Shown here piece after piece: positions 24,003 to 34,543 of a stretch of 64,000 nt of DNA. The DNA is from Planctomycetota bacterium. Its GTDB lineage: Bacteria > Planctomycetota > SZUA-567 > H5-PLA8. Position numbers and translations under genes: made by a program. Location: positions 2,666,001 through 2,730,000 of the forward strand of contig JAOSKN010000001.1 in the NCBI GenBank assembly GCA_027493525.1, read 5' to 3'. Positions within the stretch are counted from its first letter, which is position 1; the number at the start of each line of letters is the position of its first letter. Below the pieces are notes generated by a model. That model saw nothing but the letters and a program-made list of their open reading frames with translations, ran no database searches and was not told the DNA's origin.

Positions 24003-24692
24003 TCATTCCTTCGCGTAATAGCGCCGCTTCGCCTTCACCTGCACGAATCGGTCTTCGTCGGGAAGGTAGCCCGTCAGGTGCCCGCCGTAGACGCAGCCGG
24101 TATCGAGTCCCAGCGCGACGCGGCGCCCGCGGCGAAAGGCCTGGATCACCGCGGGGCGCGGCGTGTGGCCGAAGATCACGAGGTCCGGGCCGTCGTAGGC
24201 GTCCCACCAGAACGGCTTGTCGGGCAGCTCGTCCACCTGCCGCAGTTCAAGGAACTCCTCCGTGCGCGTCCCTTCCAGCCCGCGCTTGGGATGCACGCCG
24301 GCGTGCACGACCACCCAGGGGCGCGTGCCGACGGAGGTTCCGCTGCGAATCAGGTAAGGCGCGCCGTCGAGCAGATCGCGGAGGTCTTCGCGGCGGGTCT
24401 CCAGCAACTTGAGGCTCTTGGCCTGGGCCGGGTGCAGGTCGTCGTAGGCGCCGGAGGCCTTGCCGTCCTCGCGGACGGCTTCCAGCATGGGTACGTCGTG
24501 GTTGCCCAGGACGAAGGTGAAGTTGGAGCGCGAGAGGAACAGGTCCAGGATCCGTTCGGGGCGCGGGCCGCGGGCGAAGAGATCGCCCACGCAGATCACG
24601 CGGTCGGCCGCGGCCAGGCCGGCCTTCTCGAGCAGCGCCTCGAACTCCTCCGCGCAGCCGTGAATGTCGCCGACGACCAAGGTGCGCGCCAT
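24003..24692 (-). CDS. PPP-family metallophosphatase
   Basis: 229 residues starting 'MARTLVVGDIHGC', with GGGAGAGG just before the ATG at 24692. All calcineurin-like PPP motifs are visible: GDIHGC, GDLFARG, GNHD, and 'VVHAG' and 'IFGHTPRP' late in the protein, which bind the two metals and the phosphate. Bacterial relatives include serine/threonine phosphatases (PrpA/PrpB type) and diadenosine tetraphosphatase-like enzymes. The length and motif order suit either a protein phosphatase or a nucleotide phosphatase. This gene marks the return to core-genome texture after the island. Confidence 0.88.
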   Translation of the reverse strand: MARTLVVGDIHGCAEEFEALLEKAGLAAADRVICVGDLFARGPRPERILDLFLSRSNFTFVLGNHDVPMLEAVREDGKASGAYDDLHPAQAKSLKLLETRREDLRDLLDGAPYLIRSGTSVGTRPWVVVHAGVHPKRGLEGTRTEEFLELRQVDELPDKPFWWDAYDGPDLVIFGHTPRPAVIQAFRRGRRVALGLDTGCVYGGHLTGYLPDEDRFVQVKAKRRYYAKE

Positions 24693-24815
24693 GGCCTCTC
24701 CCGAACCCACTACCATTGTACCCGCTGGACGGCTTGGGAAGGCGGAGAAAGCGGCGGCGCTGTCGCGGAGCCTTCACGCCGAGTAAACTCCCCGCTCTTC
24801 GTGAGGGGCGCCGTC

Positions 24816-25838
24816 ATGCCGGCTTGTACGAGGTGCCGACCGGTAATCTTCATCGCCGTCCTGATGGCCGGGGCGGCAGGCGCCGGCGAACCCGCCGCCA
24901 CGCCCTGGCGCGCGCTGAAGACGATCGCGCCCGCGCATGAGGAACTCGTCACCTCCGTGGCCGTCTCGCCCGACGGCAGCAAAGCCCTCTCGGGAAGCTG
25001 GGACAAGTCGGTCAAGCTCTGGGACCTCGAAAGCGGCAAGCTGCTCAAACAGCTCCAGGGGCACCAGAGCCTCGTGCACGCGGTCGCCTTCCTGCCCGGC
25101 GGCGAGCGCGCGCTCAGCGGCGGAGCGTCCTCGGCCGAACCGTCCGTGCGCGGCTGGGACCTCGAGAAAGCGGAGGAACTCTTCAAGCTCAACGTCGCCT
25201 GTGCGGCATTCGCCGTGGACCGGGAAGGCAAGTCGCTCATCCTGGGCCACTATGGGAAGGAACTGCACCACTTCGACCTCGCGGACCGAAAGGAGCTGCG
25301 CAACTTCGACGGGCATGCCGACGGCGCGACCTGTGTGGCGCTCGCCCCCAACGGCTGGCTCGCCGCCAGCGGGGGGCTCGACGCGAACGCGCGGATGTGG
25401 GACCTGCGCGAGGGCAAGCAACTGGCCGCCTTTCCCTTCGAGGACGAAGTCGCCTGCGTGCGCTTCACTCCCGACGGCAAGGCGCTCCTGGCGGCCGTCC
25501 GCGACGGATACGTGCGCGTATTCCGCCCGCCGGCTGAGGCCAAGGACGAGCGCGAGGCCTGGCAGCCGGCGGGAAAACTGAACCTGGAGGCCGGCATCCG
25601 CGCCTTGGCGGTGCATCCCTCCGGCGGGTGGTGGGCGGCTTCCGTGGGGCATGGCGTCCAGGCGGCGCTGGTCCTCGGATCGGTCCCCCAGCCCGGCGAC
25701 GACCCGGTCGCGCTGGCGAAGATCGAGGAATTGAGGGACCCCCACGGCCCGACTTGCCTGGCCTTTACGCCCGACGGGCGGCGCCTGGTTTCGGGCAACT
25801 ACGACGGCACGCTGACGGTCTACGGTCCGGGGGAGTGA
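24816..25838 (+). CDS. Secreted or periplasmic WD40-repeat protein
   Basis: 340 residues from ATG 24816 (GAGGGG just upstream). A signal peptide (hydrophobic stretch 'VIFIAVLMAGAAGAGEPA') is followed by seven weak WD40 blades, for example 'HEELVTSVAVSPDGSKALSG', 'SVKLWDLESGK', 'GATCVALAPNGWLAAS' and 'GPTCLAFTPDGRRLVSGN'. This builds a beta-propeller for protein interaction. Such exported WD40 proteins are common in Planctomycetes; partners unknown. Its 3' end overlaps the converging histidine kinase gene by 19 bases. Confidence 0.85.
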   Translation: MPACTRCRPVIFIAVLMAGAAGAGEPAATPWRALKTIAPAHEELVTSVAVSPDGSKALSGSWDKSVKLWDLESGKLLKQLQGHQSLVHAVAFLPGGERALSGGASSAEPSVRGWDLEKAEELFKLNVACAAFAVDREGKSLILGHYGKELHHFDLADRKELRNFDGHADGATCVALAPNGWLAASGGLDANARMWDLREGKQLAAFPFEDEVACVRFTPDGKALLAAVRDGYVRVFRPPAEAKDEREAWQPAGKLNLEAGIRALAVHPSGGWWAASVGHGVQAALVLGSVPQPGDDPVALAKIEELRDPHGPTCLAFTPDGRRLVSGNYDGTLTVYGPGE

Positions 25839-27426
25839 CGCCCCGTCAACGGTTCGCTCAGCGCGTCCGCCGGCAGCTCCACGCGGAAGGTCGTGCCCGC
25901 CCCGGAGGTCTCGAAGTCGATCGTCCCGCCGTGCTCTTCGACGACCTGCTTGGCGATGGCCAGGCCCATCCCGCCGCCGCCGGGCTTGGTGCTCACGAAC
26001 AGCTCGAAGGCCTTGGCGCGGACCGCCTCGGGGATGCCCGGCCCGGTGTCGGCGACCTCGATGCGCACGCGGCGGGCCTCGGCGGACCAGAGGGTGCGGA
26101 CGGTGACGGATCCGCCGCGCACGATCGCCTGCAGCGCGTTCAGGATCAGGTTCACCAAGAGCTGCCGGATTTTGTTGGCGTCCAGGGGCAGGTTTTTCGG
26201 CAGGTCGGGGTCGGCTTCCTGGCGCGCCTCGACCTTGGAGTGCTCCAGTTGCCGGCGCATGAAGGCGAGCGTGTCGGCGCAGAGCTTGTTCAGGTCGGTG
26301 GGCGCGCGCTGCGGCGGGCGCGGGCGGGCGTAGGTGAGCATCTCCTCGACGGCCAGTTCCAGGCGGTCGATCTCGCCCAGCACGATCGCGTAGGCCTCTT
26401 GCGTGTTCGCGTCGCCTTGCCCCTTATCGGCCAGCATCTGGACGGTGATGCGCAGGCTGGTGAGCGGGTTGCGGATCTCGTGGGCCATGGAGGCCGCCAG
26501 CCGGCCGGTCGCGGCGAGCCGCTCGGCCTTGAGCAGGTCCTCCTGGCTGCGCCGGAGGCTCTCGACCATGCTCCCAAAGGCGCGGGCGAGGTCGCCGATC
26601 TCGTCGCGGGCGCCGGAGGTCTCGACGGCCAGGTTTTCACCCAGCCCCCCGCCGCCAGCCGCCCGGCGGTCTCGGCCAGCCGGCGAACCGGCCCGGCCAC
26701 CCACCCCGCGACCAGCCGCCCGAGCAGGGCCGCCAGCGCCAGCCCCAACAGCCCGAGGCCTGCGATCCGGCCCAGCGCGGCATGCTGCGCCTGAAGCAGG
26801 CGTTCTTCCGGGTACAGCACGAAGTACGCCGGCCGGGTCGTCGCGCCCCGATCTGACCTGAGGCGGGAGGTGTACTGGATCAGGTAGCGCTTGCCGTTCA
26901 GCGCCAGACGGGCGGTGTAGGCGGCGGCGGCCTTCTCGGCCGGTTCGGCCAGCCCTGGGAACTGCGCGGGCTCACGCGCGGCAGTACGCAATTCCTCTAA
27001 GAGTTTGTCGGTCGAATCGCCGGGCTCCAGGGTCTTGAGCGGCAGCTCGCCCTCGACCAGGACCACGATCTCCAGCCCTTCGCCGACGCCGTCCGGCCCG
27101 ACCGCCTGATTGCGGATCTCCTTTAAGAAGGGTTCAAAAAGGGGTGTAGGAATGGGAAAGTGCGCCACGACGGCCAAGACAAACCGTTGTTGCTGCTCCA
27201 CGCGACTCTGGACGTCGGCGAGGATTTCACGCGCCAGCACCCAACCCAGCACGATCAGGAGCAGGCTGAACAGGGCCACGAAGGGCAGACTGATCTTCGT
27301 GGCGAGCGAGAAACCGCGCCGAGGAGGTACTGGTTCGGGAGTCACGGGCAGGGCGCAAGCCTCCGCGAGAAGGACCGCCATCTTATCACGGCCACGCGCT
27401 TCCCGAGGTTCATCCGGCATGAACAC
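25820..27426 (-). CDS. Membrane sensor histidine kinase, one frameshift at a G-run
   Basis: The first frame (ATG 27426) has a transmembrane helix at about 43-66, a periplasmic sensor domain of about 130 residues, and a second helix ('IAGLGLLGLALAALLGRLVAGW') leading to a HAMP domain. A second frame continues the HAMP ('ARDEIGDLARAFGSMVESL'), then HisKA with the phospho-acceptor His in 'MAHEIRNPLTSLR', and the ATPase with N box 'NLILNALQAI', G1 'DTGPGIP' and G2 'GGGGMGLAIAKQVVEEHGG'. The break is at the plus-strand C6 run 26644-26649; one G too many or too few restores the frame. NtrB/ZraS-type architecture, about 535 residues. No response regulator gene is adjacent. Confidence 0.85.
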
Positions 27427-27497
27427 ATTTGTTAATTAACTCCATGACATAAAATGACTTAAACAATAAGGCTCATGTGCACTCCACCGAAATCTTA

Positions 27498-27525
27498 TTG
27501 ACAACCTCTGCCTAACAGGTATCGT
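27498..27525 (+). promoter_or_regulatory. Candidate sigma-70-type promoter for the small lipoprotein
   Basis: A consensus TTGACA (27498-27503) and TATCGT (27520-27525), 16 bases apart, lie about 115 bases before the lipoprotein ATG in an AT-rich stretch. Confidence 0.45.
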
Positions 27526-27641
27526 CCAGGCGCTTTACATGCACAAGCATGCATCTTGCCTCGCGCGGGTTTAGGCCACGCCGTGGGATGTCCATGTGCG
27601 CCGTGCTAGGTCGGGAAGAGGTTCTAGGGAGGAGCCCTATC

Positions 27642-27848
27642 ATGCGGAAGCTGTTTGTTGCTCTGACGTTGGCGGCGTGCTGCGGTCTGGGTCTGAGCGC
27701 GTGTGGCGGCGGCGGTAAGACCGCGGCGCCCACGGCGAAGACGAAGACCGAGGCCAAGACGGACGCCAAGACGGACGCCAAGACCGGCGATGAGAAGACC
27801 GGCGGCGACGAGAAGACTGGCGAAAAGACCGGCGAGAAGACCGAGTAA
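27642..27848 (+). CDS. Small Lys/Thr/Glu-rich lipoprotein
   Basis: 68 residues from ATG 27642 with GGGAGGA 8 bases upstream. The signal ends in the lipobox LSAC followed by a Gly run, then a low-complexity tail built of repeats of TKT, TDAK and EKTG. It resembles small surface lipoproteins with unstructured, charged tails. It has its own promoter candidate and a strong terminator downstream, so it is likely a monocistronic, well-expressed gene. No function assigned. Confidence 0.75.
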   Translation: MRKLFVALTLAACCGLGLSACGGGGKTAAPTAKTKTEAKTDAKTDAKTGDEKTGGDEKTGEKTGEKTE

Positions 27849-27884
27849 CTTCGCGCTTCGAGTCTTAGCTCTGGACGTTCAGAG

Positions 27885-27924
27885 AGGGAGCGGTGCCGGT
27901 TCGGTCGGCATCCTCCCTTTTTTT
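27885..27924 (+). terminator. Rho-independent terminator after the lipoprotein gene
   Basis: AGGGAG pairs with CTCCCT, an inner GTGCCG/CGGCAT pair extends the stem, and seven T residues follow. Confidence 0.8.
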
Positions 27925-27999
27925 ATACGCCCACGTTCTTTATCATGAATTCTTGCGCAATTATGGCGCGCTTCATTTTGACCGCGAGGCTGCCGGAAC

Positions 28000-30900
28000 G
28001 TGTCCACCCTGCCGGCCGATGCGCCCGATTGGAGCGAAGACGGCCCGCCTCCGCTCGACCTGCCGCTCCCCAGGCCCACCCTCCGTGAACGCCTGAGCCG
28101 GATCGGCCAGGGGTTGCTCCGGCGCGCCCGCGAGCTGTGGTCCCCGGCCAGCGGCTGGTATCTCGCCGCGCTGGCCTGGTGCGCCTTCGCGCTGCTCAGC
28201 GCCCTGCTGCTGGCCTTCCGCTGCGTGATGACCTCCGAGTTCGCGCAGTTCCTCCAGGTCGAGAACATCCCTGTCCTCAAGTACGTGGAGGGCCATTACG
28301 CGAAGATATACGTGCTGGGGTTGGGCTGCGGCGGCCTCTTCTTCGCGGGGCTCTTTGCGGGCTGGACCACGCTGCGGCAGGGGCGCCTCTGGTGGCTCTG
28401 GCCGGCGCTGACGCTCCTGGCGTTGGGCGCGGCGGGCTGGGCCAACCGCTTCTCGGTCCCCGGCGCGCAAGCGCCGTTCGCGGAGACTTGGAACGCGCTT
28501 CGCTCCGGGCAAGGCGTCCCCAAGCCCGAAGTCGCCGCGCCGGGCGCGTGGGATTGGCTCGCGGCATGCTGGGTCTGCGCCGCGGCCGCAGCCGCGGTGC
28601 TGGCGTTGACGCGCAGTGAGTCCCGCGCGGCTCCGAAGGCGCGCCCGGCGGTTCTGAGCCTCTTCGCCCGCCTTTCGATGCTCTACCTGCTGGGTTGCCT
28701 CTCGATCCTGGCCTACGCGATCCTCGATCACCGCACGTTCTGGGACGCCGGCCGCAACGGCGGGTACCACTACGAGCGCTTCTTCGCGCCGGGCGAACCG
28801 TTCTGGCTTAACGCGGTGCTGTACTCGACGAGTTGGCTCTTTGCCTCGCTGGCCACGGGGCTGATCTGCGCGGGCTGCGCGGCGCTGGGGCTGATCGAGC
28901 GCTGGCTGGACGCGGTCTGGCGCGAACGGCTCCGCGTGGCGGCGCTCGCGGCGCTCTGGTCGGCGGCGCTGATGCTGCCCTGGCTGATCAAGCTGCTTCC
29001 CGAGATTCGCTCGTCGCAAGCCTGGATCCTGCCCTTCGGGCTGGTCGCGTGCGTCTGGGGCGCGCTGGCGCCGGCGCTGGCCGTCGCGGCGATCTGGCTG
29101 CGCCGGGATCTCGTCCGCCAGGAAGGCGAAACGGGGGTCGAGTCGGGCGACGGCGAACGCGCGCTGCTGGCCTTCGCGCTCTTTCCGTTCTATCCGCTGC
29201 TGCGGCTGGTCCGGCCGCCTTCGGGCTGGAAGGCGTGGCTCTGGCCGGCGGCGCTGATCGTACTGGCGGGTGCGGTCCTGGGCGGGTTGACCTGGGGCGA
29301 GCACTGGGCCGACGAGCACTACGAACTGGACGATTGGCGGGACATGATCCGCTCGGGCCTCTTCCCCACGCTGCGCGCGCTCTTCGCGGTGGCTTGCGCG
29401 AGCTGGGTTTACGTTTCCCTGAGCCGGCTGGCGCGGCACCTGCTGCCCCCGGAAGGGGCCGCGGCGCGGGGCGGGTGGCGCGCGGCGCGCATCGGCGCGG
29501 CGGTTCTAGGGGCGGCGGGGCTGCTCTTCGCGCTCTGGCCGTTCTGGGGCTGGCACACCGTCCCCAAGAACGTCTTCGCGCGCGCGGCGGAGTTCAGCAA
29601 CCGTTACGAATTCGAGCTGGGCTTCCTGCACTGGCTCTTCGATTTCGACCGCGACGGCTACGCCGGCGTGCTGGGCGGCGCGGATGCCGACGACCGGGAT
29701 CCCGACGTCCAGGCGGGCGGGCTGCCCAGGCCCCTGGCCCCCGAGATCCCCGACGACGTCTTTGAAATCCGCGACGCCGAGCGCGCGCGAACCTTTCCCA
29801 GCGTCGCGATCGTTTTCCTGGAAGGCGTCGCGCCGCGCTTCCTGGACGTATACGGCCAGCGCAAGCTCGCCGACGGCCGCCTCGCCACGCCCCACATGGA
29901 CGGCCTCGCCAGGGACGGCGCGCTCTTCCTCAACGCCCGCTGTACCTACCCCAGCACCTGGGACGGCTGGTACATGGTCAACGCGGGCCGTTTCCTCCGC
30001 ATCACCGAGATGGACAACTCCCGGTCCTTCGGCGAACACTACGCGCGGCACGCCAACCTGCAGAAGGTCCTGAAGCTTCTCGGCGCCACGCGCTACGCAT
30101 TCGCCGACACGACCCCTTACGTGGATCTTTTCGTGCCCTTCGAGCTGCGCGCGCTGAATTTCGAGCCCGACCTCGACAGCGACCCGAGCAGGGACGAAGA
30201 GGAGCGCGGGATCACCCGCGGCGATAAGCGCACCGAGCGCCTGATCCGCTTCATCGACGACCTCCAGCCCGGCGAGCGCTTCTTCTTCTGCGAGCACATG
30301 GTCGACACGCACTTTCCGTGGCATCGCGTCGAACGCGCGCGCGCCGCGGAACTGGGCTACCCCGACGGGATGGCCTTCGTCGAGGAGGACGCCATCATCG
30401 ACGGCCAGAAAAACGAGCGGCTTGCCAAGCACCAGCAGTCCGTCACGCGCATGGACACCCAGGTCGGGCGGATCCTGGACAAGCTGAAGGAGAAAGGGCT
30501 CTACGATTCCACCCTGGTGATTCTCGTCAGCGACCACGGCTGCCAGTGGTACGAGCACGAGCACTGCTACTACGTGAGCCACCTGTACGAGCAGAGCCTG
30601 CGCATCCCGCTGCTCGTGAAGATGCCCGGTTGCCCGGCGGGCATTACCGTCGAGGCGCCGGTGCTGCAGACGGACCTGTTCCCCACGATCCTGGAACTGG
30701 CCGGGATCGAGAAGGTCCGGCCCGCGCGCCCGCTGGATGGGGTGAGCCTGGTTCCGCTGTTGCGCGGAGATCCCGGTGCGGACCCGGCGCGCTACGCGCG
30801 GCGCGATCTGATCCTGACCACGCACTACGACACGCTCGGCGCAATTCACGACTTCCGCGAGAAGCTGATCATCGACCGCCCCACCGGCGCGCTCTGGCTC

Positions 30901-31074
30901 TTCGACCTCGCCGAGGATCCCATGGAGACCCGCAACCTCGCCGACGCGCGCCCGGAACTGCTCCAGCGGATGCTCGACCTGCTGCGAGAGTTGAACCGCA
31001 GGCATCCGGAGTTCGTCGCGGGCTTCAAACAGGCGCCGGACGACCACGGGTACGAGGCGAATCCGCGGCGGTAG
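28000..31074 (+). CDS. Large membrane-anchored sulfatase / phosphotransferase-like protein
   Basis: 1024 residues from GTG 28000. The first 530 residues hold about ten hydrophobic helices. A calcium-binding EF-hand-like loop 'DFDRDGYAG...ADADDRDPD' is at about 546-570. The C-terminal 430 residues form an alkaline-phosphatase-fold sulfatase domain (PF00884 type) with 'PHMDGLARDGALF', metal ligands in 'LVSDHG' near 845 and 'FPTILELAGI'. The nucleophile region reads CTYPSTWDG (Cys648) instead of the canonical C/S-x-P-x-R, so the maturation-dependent formylglycine motif is not intact. A threonine, as in LTA synthase and phosphoethanolamine transferases, could serve. Substrate unknown: envelope polymer or lipid head-group transfer is possible. 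Confidence 0.82.
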   Translation: MSTLPADAPDWSEDGPPPLDLPLPRPTLRERLSRIGQGLLRRARELWSPASGWYLAALAWCAFALLSALLLAFRCVMTSEFAQFLQVENIPVLKYVEGHYAKIYVLGLGCGGLFFAGLFAGWTTLRQGRLWWLWPALTLLALGAAGWANRFSVPGAQAPFAETWNALRSGQGVPKPEVAAPGAWDWLAACWVCAAAAAAVLALTRSESRAAPKARPAVLSLFARLSMLYLLGCLSILAYAILDHRTFWDAGRNGGYHYERFFAPGEPFWLNAVLYSTSWLFASLATGLICAGCAALGLIERWLDAVWRERLRVAALAALWSAALMLPWLIKLLPEIRSSQAWILPFGLVACVWGALAPALAVAAIWLRRDLVRQEGETGVESGDGERALLAFALFPFYPLLRLVRPPSGWKAWLWPAALIVLAGAVLGGLTWGEHWADEHYELDDWRDMIRSGLFPTLRALFAVACASWVYVSLSRLARHLLPPEGAAARGGWRAARIGAAVLGAAGLLFALWPFWGWHTVPKNVFARAAEFSNRYEFELGFLHWLFDFDRDGYAGVLGGADADDRDPDVQAGGLPRPLAPEIPDDVFEIRDAERARTFPSVAIVFLEGVAPRFLDVYGQRKLADGRLATPHMDGLARDGALFLNARCTYPSTWDGWYMVNAGRFLRITEMDNSRSFGEHYARHANLQKVLKLLGATRYAFADTTPYVDLFVPFELRALNFEPDLDSDPSRDEEERGITRGDKRTERLIRFIDDLQPGERFFFCEHMVDTHFPWHRVERARAAELGYPDGMAFVEEDAIIDGQKNERLAKHQQSVTRMDTQVGRILDKLKEKGLYDSTLVILVSDHGCQWYEHEHCYYVSHLYEQSLRIPLLVKMPGCPAGITVEAPVLQTDLFPTILELAGIEKVRPARPLDGVSLVPLLRGDPGADPARYARRDLILTTHYDTLGAIHDFREKLIIDRPTGALWLFDLAEDPMETRNLADARPELLQRMLDLLRELNRRHPEFVAGFKQAPDDHGYEANPRR

Positions 31075-31100
31075 GCTCCTTCCAGGCCCGCCCAAGGCAC

Positions 31101-31127
31101 AAAAAAAGGCGGACCCGCAGGCCCGCC
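31101..31127 (-). terminator. Terminator of the M16 protease transcript
   Basis: On the minus strand GGCGG and CCGCC arms (extended by neighbouring GC pairs) are followed by seven T. It lies about 50 bases past the protease stop. Confidence 0.75.
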
Positions 31128-31179
31128 CTTCCCTGTTTCGACTCGGCGGAGGCCGGCATCCGGCGCCTCGCGCCCGCCG

Positions 31180-34003
31180 TCACTTCACCGGCGTCGCGAT
31201 CACCTGCCGGTAGCGGTCTTCGACGAGGTACTTCTTGACCACCGCCATCAGCGCATCCTTGGTGAAAGTGCTCATCTCGGCGATGTGCTGCTTGACGTAT
31301 TCAAGCTTGTTCCCGTGGAAGTCCAGGTCGCCGAGGATGCTCACCCAGGTGCCGGGCTCCTCGTAATTCTTGTCGAGCTCGGTCTTGAACTGCTTGTGAG
31401 TGGTCTCCAGTTCCTCGTCGGTAGGGCCTTCGGCCGCGAACTTGAGGATGACCTCCTTGGAGAGCTTCGTCGCTTCCTCGACCTTGGCGGGGTCGGCGGA
31501 GAAAACCGTGCCCAGCAGGCCCCCATCGAAGAACATGGAGCTGGAATCGGCGAAGCTGCCGATGGAATAGGTGAGCGACTTGTTCTCGCGGATCTCCTCG
31601 CGCAGCCGCCCGCGCAGGATCATGGAGGCGGCCTCGATCATGCGGAATTCGTGCACGCTCCGCTCGTCCGGCGTGCGCCAGCCGAAGACGGCCTCGGCGC
31701 GGTCGGTGATCGTCTTGACTTCGACGGTGGCCACCTGGGCGCCGGCGGGGAAGTCCTTCTTGCGCAGGTCGTCCAGGTGATTGGCCTTGGCGTCGCGCTT
31801 GGGGAGCGCGCCGAGGTAGCGCGCGGCCAGTTCAACCATCCGCTCCAGCGGCATGTCGCCAACGAAGGCGACCTCCACGAAGCCGCTCTTGAGGATGCCC
31901 TCGAGCCAAGCCTGGGCTTCGGCGGCCGAGAGCGCGTCGACGCGCTCGGGCGAGAGGACATCGAAACGCGGATCGTTGTCGTAAAGTTCCTGGCGAAACT
32001 TCAGGCCCATCTGACCGCGGACGTTGGTCTTGAGCTGTTCCAGCGACTGGAGCGTGCGCTCCTTCCAGACCTTAAGGGCTGAATCCTCGATCTTCGGCTC
32101 GGTCAGCAGCAGATAGGCCAAGCGCAGGCCCTCTTCGAAGTCCTTGGGCTCACCGCTGACGGTGAGCGCGAAGTGGTCGCGCCCGGCCCCGCCGCCGACG
32201 TTCACGTTCTTGCCGGTCATCAGGTCGCGGACGGTGGTGCTGTCGAGCTTCCGCGTGGCGGTCTGCTGGAAAGCGAGCGCGGCCACGTCGCTCGCGCCGC
32301 GGTTGGCCGCCGTCTCTTGGATCAGCCCGCCGCCGATGAGGATGCGGCACCAGGCCTGGTTCTTCTTGAAGTCCATGCTGCGGAAGTGCGCGTGCACGCC
32401 GTTCTCGAAAGTGACGGAGCGGATCTTCAGGTCGGCGTCTTCCTCCTGGGAGGCGATCTTCCCGGGCGCGGGCTCCTGCTCCATCAGGCTCGTCGGGCGT
32501 TCCTTCGCGGCCCAGGGCTGAACATCGACGCCCTCGGCCTCCTTCGCGGCGGCGAGAAACTCCGCGTCGGTGGGCACGGGCAGGCCTTCCTTCTCGGGCA
32601 GTTCGAGCATGTAGAGCACGTTCTGGCCGTCGAAATAGCTCGCGAAGGACTTGGAGACTTCCTCCAGGGCGATCCCCGGCATAAGCGCGTTGAGCAGTTC
32701 CAGGCGCTGCTGCGCGGACATCGGCTTGCGGCCGCGGGCTACGTCGCCGTTCATGCGCCCGAGGAAGTTGTGCATGTCCTGCGTCGCCTCGGTCTTGGCG
32801 GCCTGTTCGGCGCTGGCCAGCATCTCCTTCTTGACATCGTCCAGTTCCTGCTGCAGCAGGCCGTGGACGCGGGCGCGCTTGAGTTCGGTCTGCAGGCTCG
32901 CCAGGATCGGCTTCCACTGCTCCGGTTGCCCAATGGCCTCGCCTCCGACGTAGGTGCAGACGTTAAGGAAGTCCGAGACGCCGGCGTTGGCGCGCTGGAA
33001 GGGCGCTTTGCCGTTCTGGACCAGTTCGCGCATGCGGCGGTTGAAAGATCCACGTGCCCAGGTCGGTAACGAGGTCCGTGCGGAAGTCGCCGATCGACTT
33101 GATCTCGAACTTCGGCCGCACCGAGACGACGCTGATCTCGGTCCGCGTGATCTCCGGATCGGTGAAGACCGCGGCGCGAGTCGAATCGTAGACTTTCAAC
33201 TTCGGGTCGGCGGGGGCGCGGGGGTTTTCGCCCTTCGGCCAGCCGGCGAAGTGGTCCTGAATGACCTGCTCCATCTCCGCGACGTCGATGTCGCCGACGA
33301 CGATCAGCGTGCTGATCTCGGGGCGATACCAGGCCTTGTAGTAGTCTTCGAAGCGCTCGCGCTGCGCGGCCTTCAGCACCTCCTCCGTGCCGATGGGCAT
33401 GCGCTCGGGAACCAGCGAGCCCGGCAGCATGACGGGGAACTCCTTGTCCTGGAGCCGCTGTTGCGGGCCGTTGCGCATGCGCTTTTCTTCCAGCACCACG
33501 CCGCGCTCGCGGTCGATCTCGGCCGGCGGGAGGTCCAGGCGGTAGGCCACGTCGGCGAAGTAGGTCATGCCCTTCGAGATCGTCTCGGGCTCCACGTTGG
33601 GCATCGTCAGGATGTACGTGGTCTGGTCGAAGCTGGTGAAGGCATTCTGGTCCGCGCCAAACTGCATGCCCAGGGACTCGAAGAATTTCACCAAGGTGCC
33701 GGGCGCGAAGTTCTTGGAGCCATTGAAGGCCATGTGCTCCAGGAAATGCGCCAGCCCGCGCTGGTCGTCGCTCTCATTGAGCGAGCCGCTCCCGATGTGA
33801 AGCCAGAAGCCGACCTTGCCGGGCGGCGTGGCGTGTTTGCGGATCCAGTACCGCATCCCGTTGGGCAGCGCGCCCATCTTGACGCTGGGATCCACGGGCA
33901 ACGGCGCGGTCGGGTCCAGCTCCGCGCCGCGCGCCGCGCCGCTCAGGACCGCGGCGGCCAGGACCAGGCTCGACAGCACGGCGTAGCGAGAACGGAATGG
34001 CAT
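31180..34003 (-). CDS. Secreted M16-family zinc peptidase, one frameshift
   Basis: Starts at ATG 34003 (AAGGAG upstream) with a signal peptide 'YAVLSSLVLAAAVLSGAARGAE'. The inverzincin motif is 'HFLEH' near residue 88, with the downstream Glu in 'RGVVLEEKRMR'. Two M16 halves follow ('ERFEDYYKAWYRPEISTLIVVGDID' and the C-terminal 'IEAASMILRGRLREEIRENKSLTYSIGSF'), giving about 940 residues, normal for a fused two-domain PqqL/insulinase-type protease. The frame changes at the AAA run 33044-33046; removing one base joins 'LGTWIF' to 'NRRMRELVQ' as expected. It degrades peptides in the periplasm. It lies about 200 bases downstream of the three-gene regulator operon on the same strand. Confidence 0.85.
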
Positions 34004-34035
34004 GCGAGACTCCTTGCGGCGGTAAACGAAGTTGG

Positions 34036-34054
34036 GGCGGCCAGCCTGGCCGCC
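34036..34054. repeat. Perfect 9-bp hairpin between operon and protease gene
   Basis: GGCGGCCAG and CTGGCCGCC are separated by one base. No T-run follows on either strand, so it may be a structural site or weak pause rather than a terminator. Confidence 0.35.
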
Positions 34055-34203
34055 GGCAGGTTCGGCAGGTTCCACGCAAATGGCCTGAGCAGAGACGTCC
34101 CTTGTAATCCGCTCTTGGCCCAATTTCCTGGAACCTTTCGGGCCGAATAAGCTGCACGATTGACGCGGGAGAGCGTCGAAGATTCGATGCACGACGGGCA
34201 ACC

Positions 34204-34543
34204 TCAATCGGCCTGGAGCGCCGGACGGCCGTTCAGCTTCGGCTGCGTGAGCGCCTTCCAGGCGGCAAGGTACGCCTCGAAGGCCAAACGGCCCTTGGAG
34301 GTAAGCCGGTATTCGGTGTGCGGCAGTTTGCCCACGAAGGTCTTTTTTCTCGTCCACGTACTCCGCCGACGTGAGTTTGGCCATGTGGCTGGACAGGTTC
34401 CCGCGGGTCAGCTCCGCCGCGCCCAGGAGAAAATTGAAGTCGGCGACCTCGCACTCGTTGAGGATCGCGACGACCTTCAAGCGCGCGGCCTCGTGGATCA
34501 GCGGGTCCAGCTCGCCGCCGTTGGGGCCAGGGGCGGGGGTCAT
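34204..34543 (-). CDS. Winged-helix (HTH_34/MarR-like) regulator, one frameshift
   Basis: From ATG 34543 the protein reads 'LDPLIHEAARLKVVAILNECEVADFNFLLGAAELTRGNLSSHMAKLTSAEYV', the winged-helix domain of the PF13601 group. A T6 run on the plus strand (34343-34348) shifts the frame; with one base removed it continues 'KTFVGKLPHTEYRLTSKGRLAFEAYLAAW' and stops at 34204, giving a normal length of about 112 residues. Start overlaps the stop of the upstream membrane protein gene (TGA/ATG), and such regulators usually control the transporter or membrane proteins they are co-transcribed with. Confidence 0.78.
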
